A stretch of 6,126 bases of DNA. Source: Fidelibacterota bacterium. Lineage in GTDB: Bacteria > Marinisomatota > Marinisomatia > Marinisomatales > TCS56. The first letter of the stretch is position 1. Every line of letters starts with the position of its first letter. The stretch spans positions 1 to 6,126 of the forward strand of contig DAOWAH010000110.1 of NCBI GenBank assembly GCA_030634675.1, written 5' to 3'. Below, in pieces: positions 5,707-6,126 of the stretch. Under the pieces are notes generated by a model. It was not told the origin of the DNA. It worked only from the letters and a program-made list of their open reading frames with translations, and made no database searches. The position numbers and the translations under genes are program-made.

Positions 5707-5760
5707 CCTCTCGCCTCCGCCAACCTACGCCCCGGCATACCGGGGACTTCGGTCGGCAGG
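5707..5760 (+). repeat. Right 54-base direct repeat: duplicated tRNA-Ser 3' end plus hairpin unit
   Basis: It matches 5308-5361 at 52 of 54 positions, exactly 399 bases downstream. Bases 5707-5722 repeat the 3' T-stem strand, acceptor strand, discriminator and CCA of tRNA-Ser, without the rest of the tRNA. Together with the left copy it brackets the GIY-YIG gene in the manner of attachment sites at a tRNA. Confidence 0.9.
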
Positions 5761-5925
5761 CCAACCCTGCACCAGTTGAATCGGGTCATTTGGTTAGCAG
5801 GCCAACCCTGCGCCAGTTGAATCGAGGACTTCGGGTGGCAGGCCATACCTACGTCCCGCATAGCGCGAACTTCGGGATGCTGGCCATCCCTGCGTCCCGT
5901 CGTGACAGGAACTTCGGCTGGTTGG
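5720..5925 (+). repeat. Tandem array of five 41-base hairpin units, increasingly degenerate
   Basis: Units are 5720-5760, 5761-5801, 5802-5842, 5843-5883 and 5884-5925 (lengths 41, 41, 41, 41, 42). Each starts CCAWMCC or CCATCCC and most end ACTTCGG...GG. The first is nearly identical to the tRNA-adjacent copy. Units two and three share CCAGTTGAATCG in place of the inner hairpin, suggesting they arose from one another. The last again has a CCCGTCGTGACAGG core like the copy at 2553. There are no unique spacers between units, so it is not a CRISPR array. No coding content is supported. Confidence 0.8.
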
Positions 5926-5967
5926 CTCATTCGGACTGTAGATCAGATTCCACCAGCAAAATTAAAT

Positions 5968-5983
5968 TGGCACTTAATTTGTA
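5968..5983 (+). promoter_or_regulatory. Possible sigma-54 (-24/-12) promoter
   Basis: TGGCAC (5968-5973), five bases, then TTGTA (5979-5983) matches the sigma-54 pattern TGGCAC-N5-TTGCA with one change, the -12 C being T. Transcription would start about 5993-5995, giving a leader of roughly 22 bases before the response regulator. The -12 mismatch and the AT-rich surroundings keep this tentative. Confidence 0.4.
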
Positions 5984-6016
5984 TATATTTTCAATCAATA
6001 ATTGTAAGTTAGGCTT

Positions 6017-6126
6017 ATGGATGGATTAAAAAATATCAAATTCTTTCTCGTCGATGACGATCCCGGTGTGGTCGAGATCATCTCTGGATATTTGAAGCAG
6101 GAAAATGCTGTTGTAAATAGTACCAC
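6017..6126 (+). CDS. Response regulator receiver domain, N-terminal fragment (cut by window end)
   Basis: The first 36 codons run off the right edge. The sequence KNIKFFLVDDDPGVVEIISG is the typical beginning of a CheY-like receiver domain: a hydrophobic beta strand ending in acidic residues (Asp13-Asp15) that would bind Mg2+, then the first helix. The phospho-accepting aspartate and any output domain lie outside the window, so the regulated process is unknown. ATG 6017 is the only reasonable start, since a TAA lies in frame at 6005-6007 and the codons between are not starts. The ribosome site is weak (TTAGG region, 6009-6013). A sigma-54-like promoter precedes it. Confidence 0.85.
   Translation, partial: MDGLKNIKFFLVDDDPGVVEIISGYLKQENAVVNST

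Noticed and set aside
5720..5925. CRISPR array
   Set aside because: The 41-base units are directly contiguous, with no unique spacers of constant length, and each unit is itself a hairpin. No cas gene is present.
5688..6029. Open frames on both strands across the repeat array
   Set aside because: They follow the repeat period rather than a protein pattern, and one overlaps the start of the response regulator in another frame.

Overview
This window looks like the chromosome of an uncultured bacterium. It has moderate GC, a tRNA-Ser with an encoded CCA, an exported or pilin-like gene pair, and many short palindromic repeats. Palindromes of this style are common in metagenome-derived FCB-group and candidate-phylum genomes. 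That placement is a weak inference, because no marker gene here fixes the lineage.

Layout. At 1-1230 (minus strand) an operon-like pair encodes a secreted protein of unknown function (706-1230) and, downstream of it, a membrane-anchored pilin/PilX-like protein cut by the window edge (1-664). At 1508-2088 (plus) lies a decayed gene with at least one frameshift and two internal TGA codons. After an AT-rich stretch, 2341-2604 holds a cluster of palindromic repeats and what looks like a lost tRNA 3' end. At 2701-3513 (plus) is a stand-alone acyltransferase related to the catalytic domain of 2-oxoacid dehydrogenase E2. It converges, with 7 bases between the stops, on a GltS-like membrane transporter (3521-4921, minus).

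The most unusual part is 5234-5925. A complete tRNA-Ser(UGA) is followed directly by a 41-base hairpin repeat, then a small GIY-YIG nuclease gene (5435-5701). After that comes a second copy of the last 16 bases of the tRNA plus the same repeat, followed by four more degenerate copies in tandem. The two 54-base direct repeats (5308-5361 and 5707-5760) are 399 bases apart and differ at only two positions. This is the arrangement expected if a nuclease-carrying cassette had entered the 3' end of the tRNA and restored it. A further copy of the repeat at 2553-2593 also abuts a tRNA-like 3' end, so the repeat family appears tied to tRNA termini.

The window ends with the start of a response-regulator gene (6017 onward), preceded by a sequence resembling a sigma-54 promoter. 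Apart from the minus-strand pair and the tRNA/nuclease cassette, the genes show no evident functional link.
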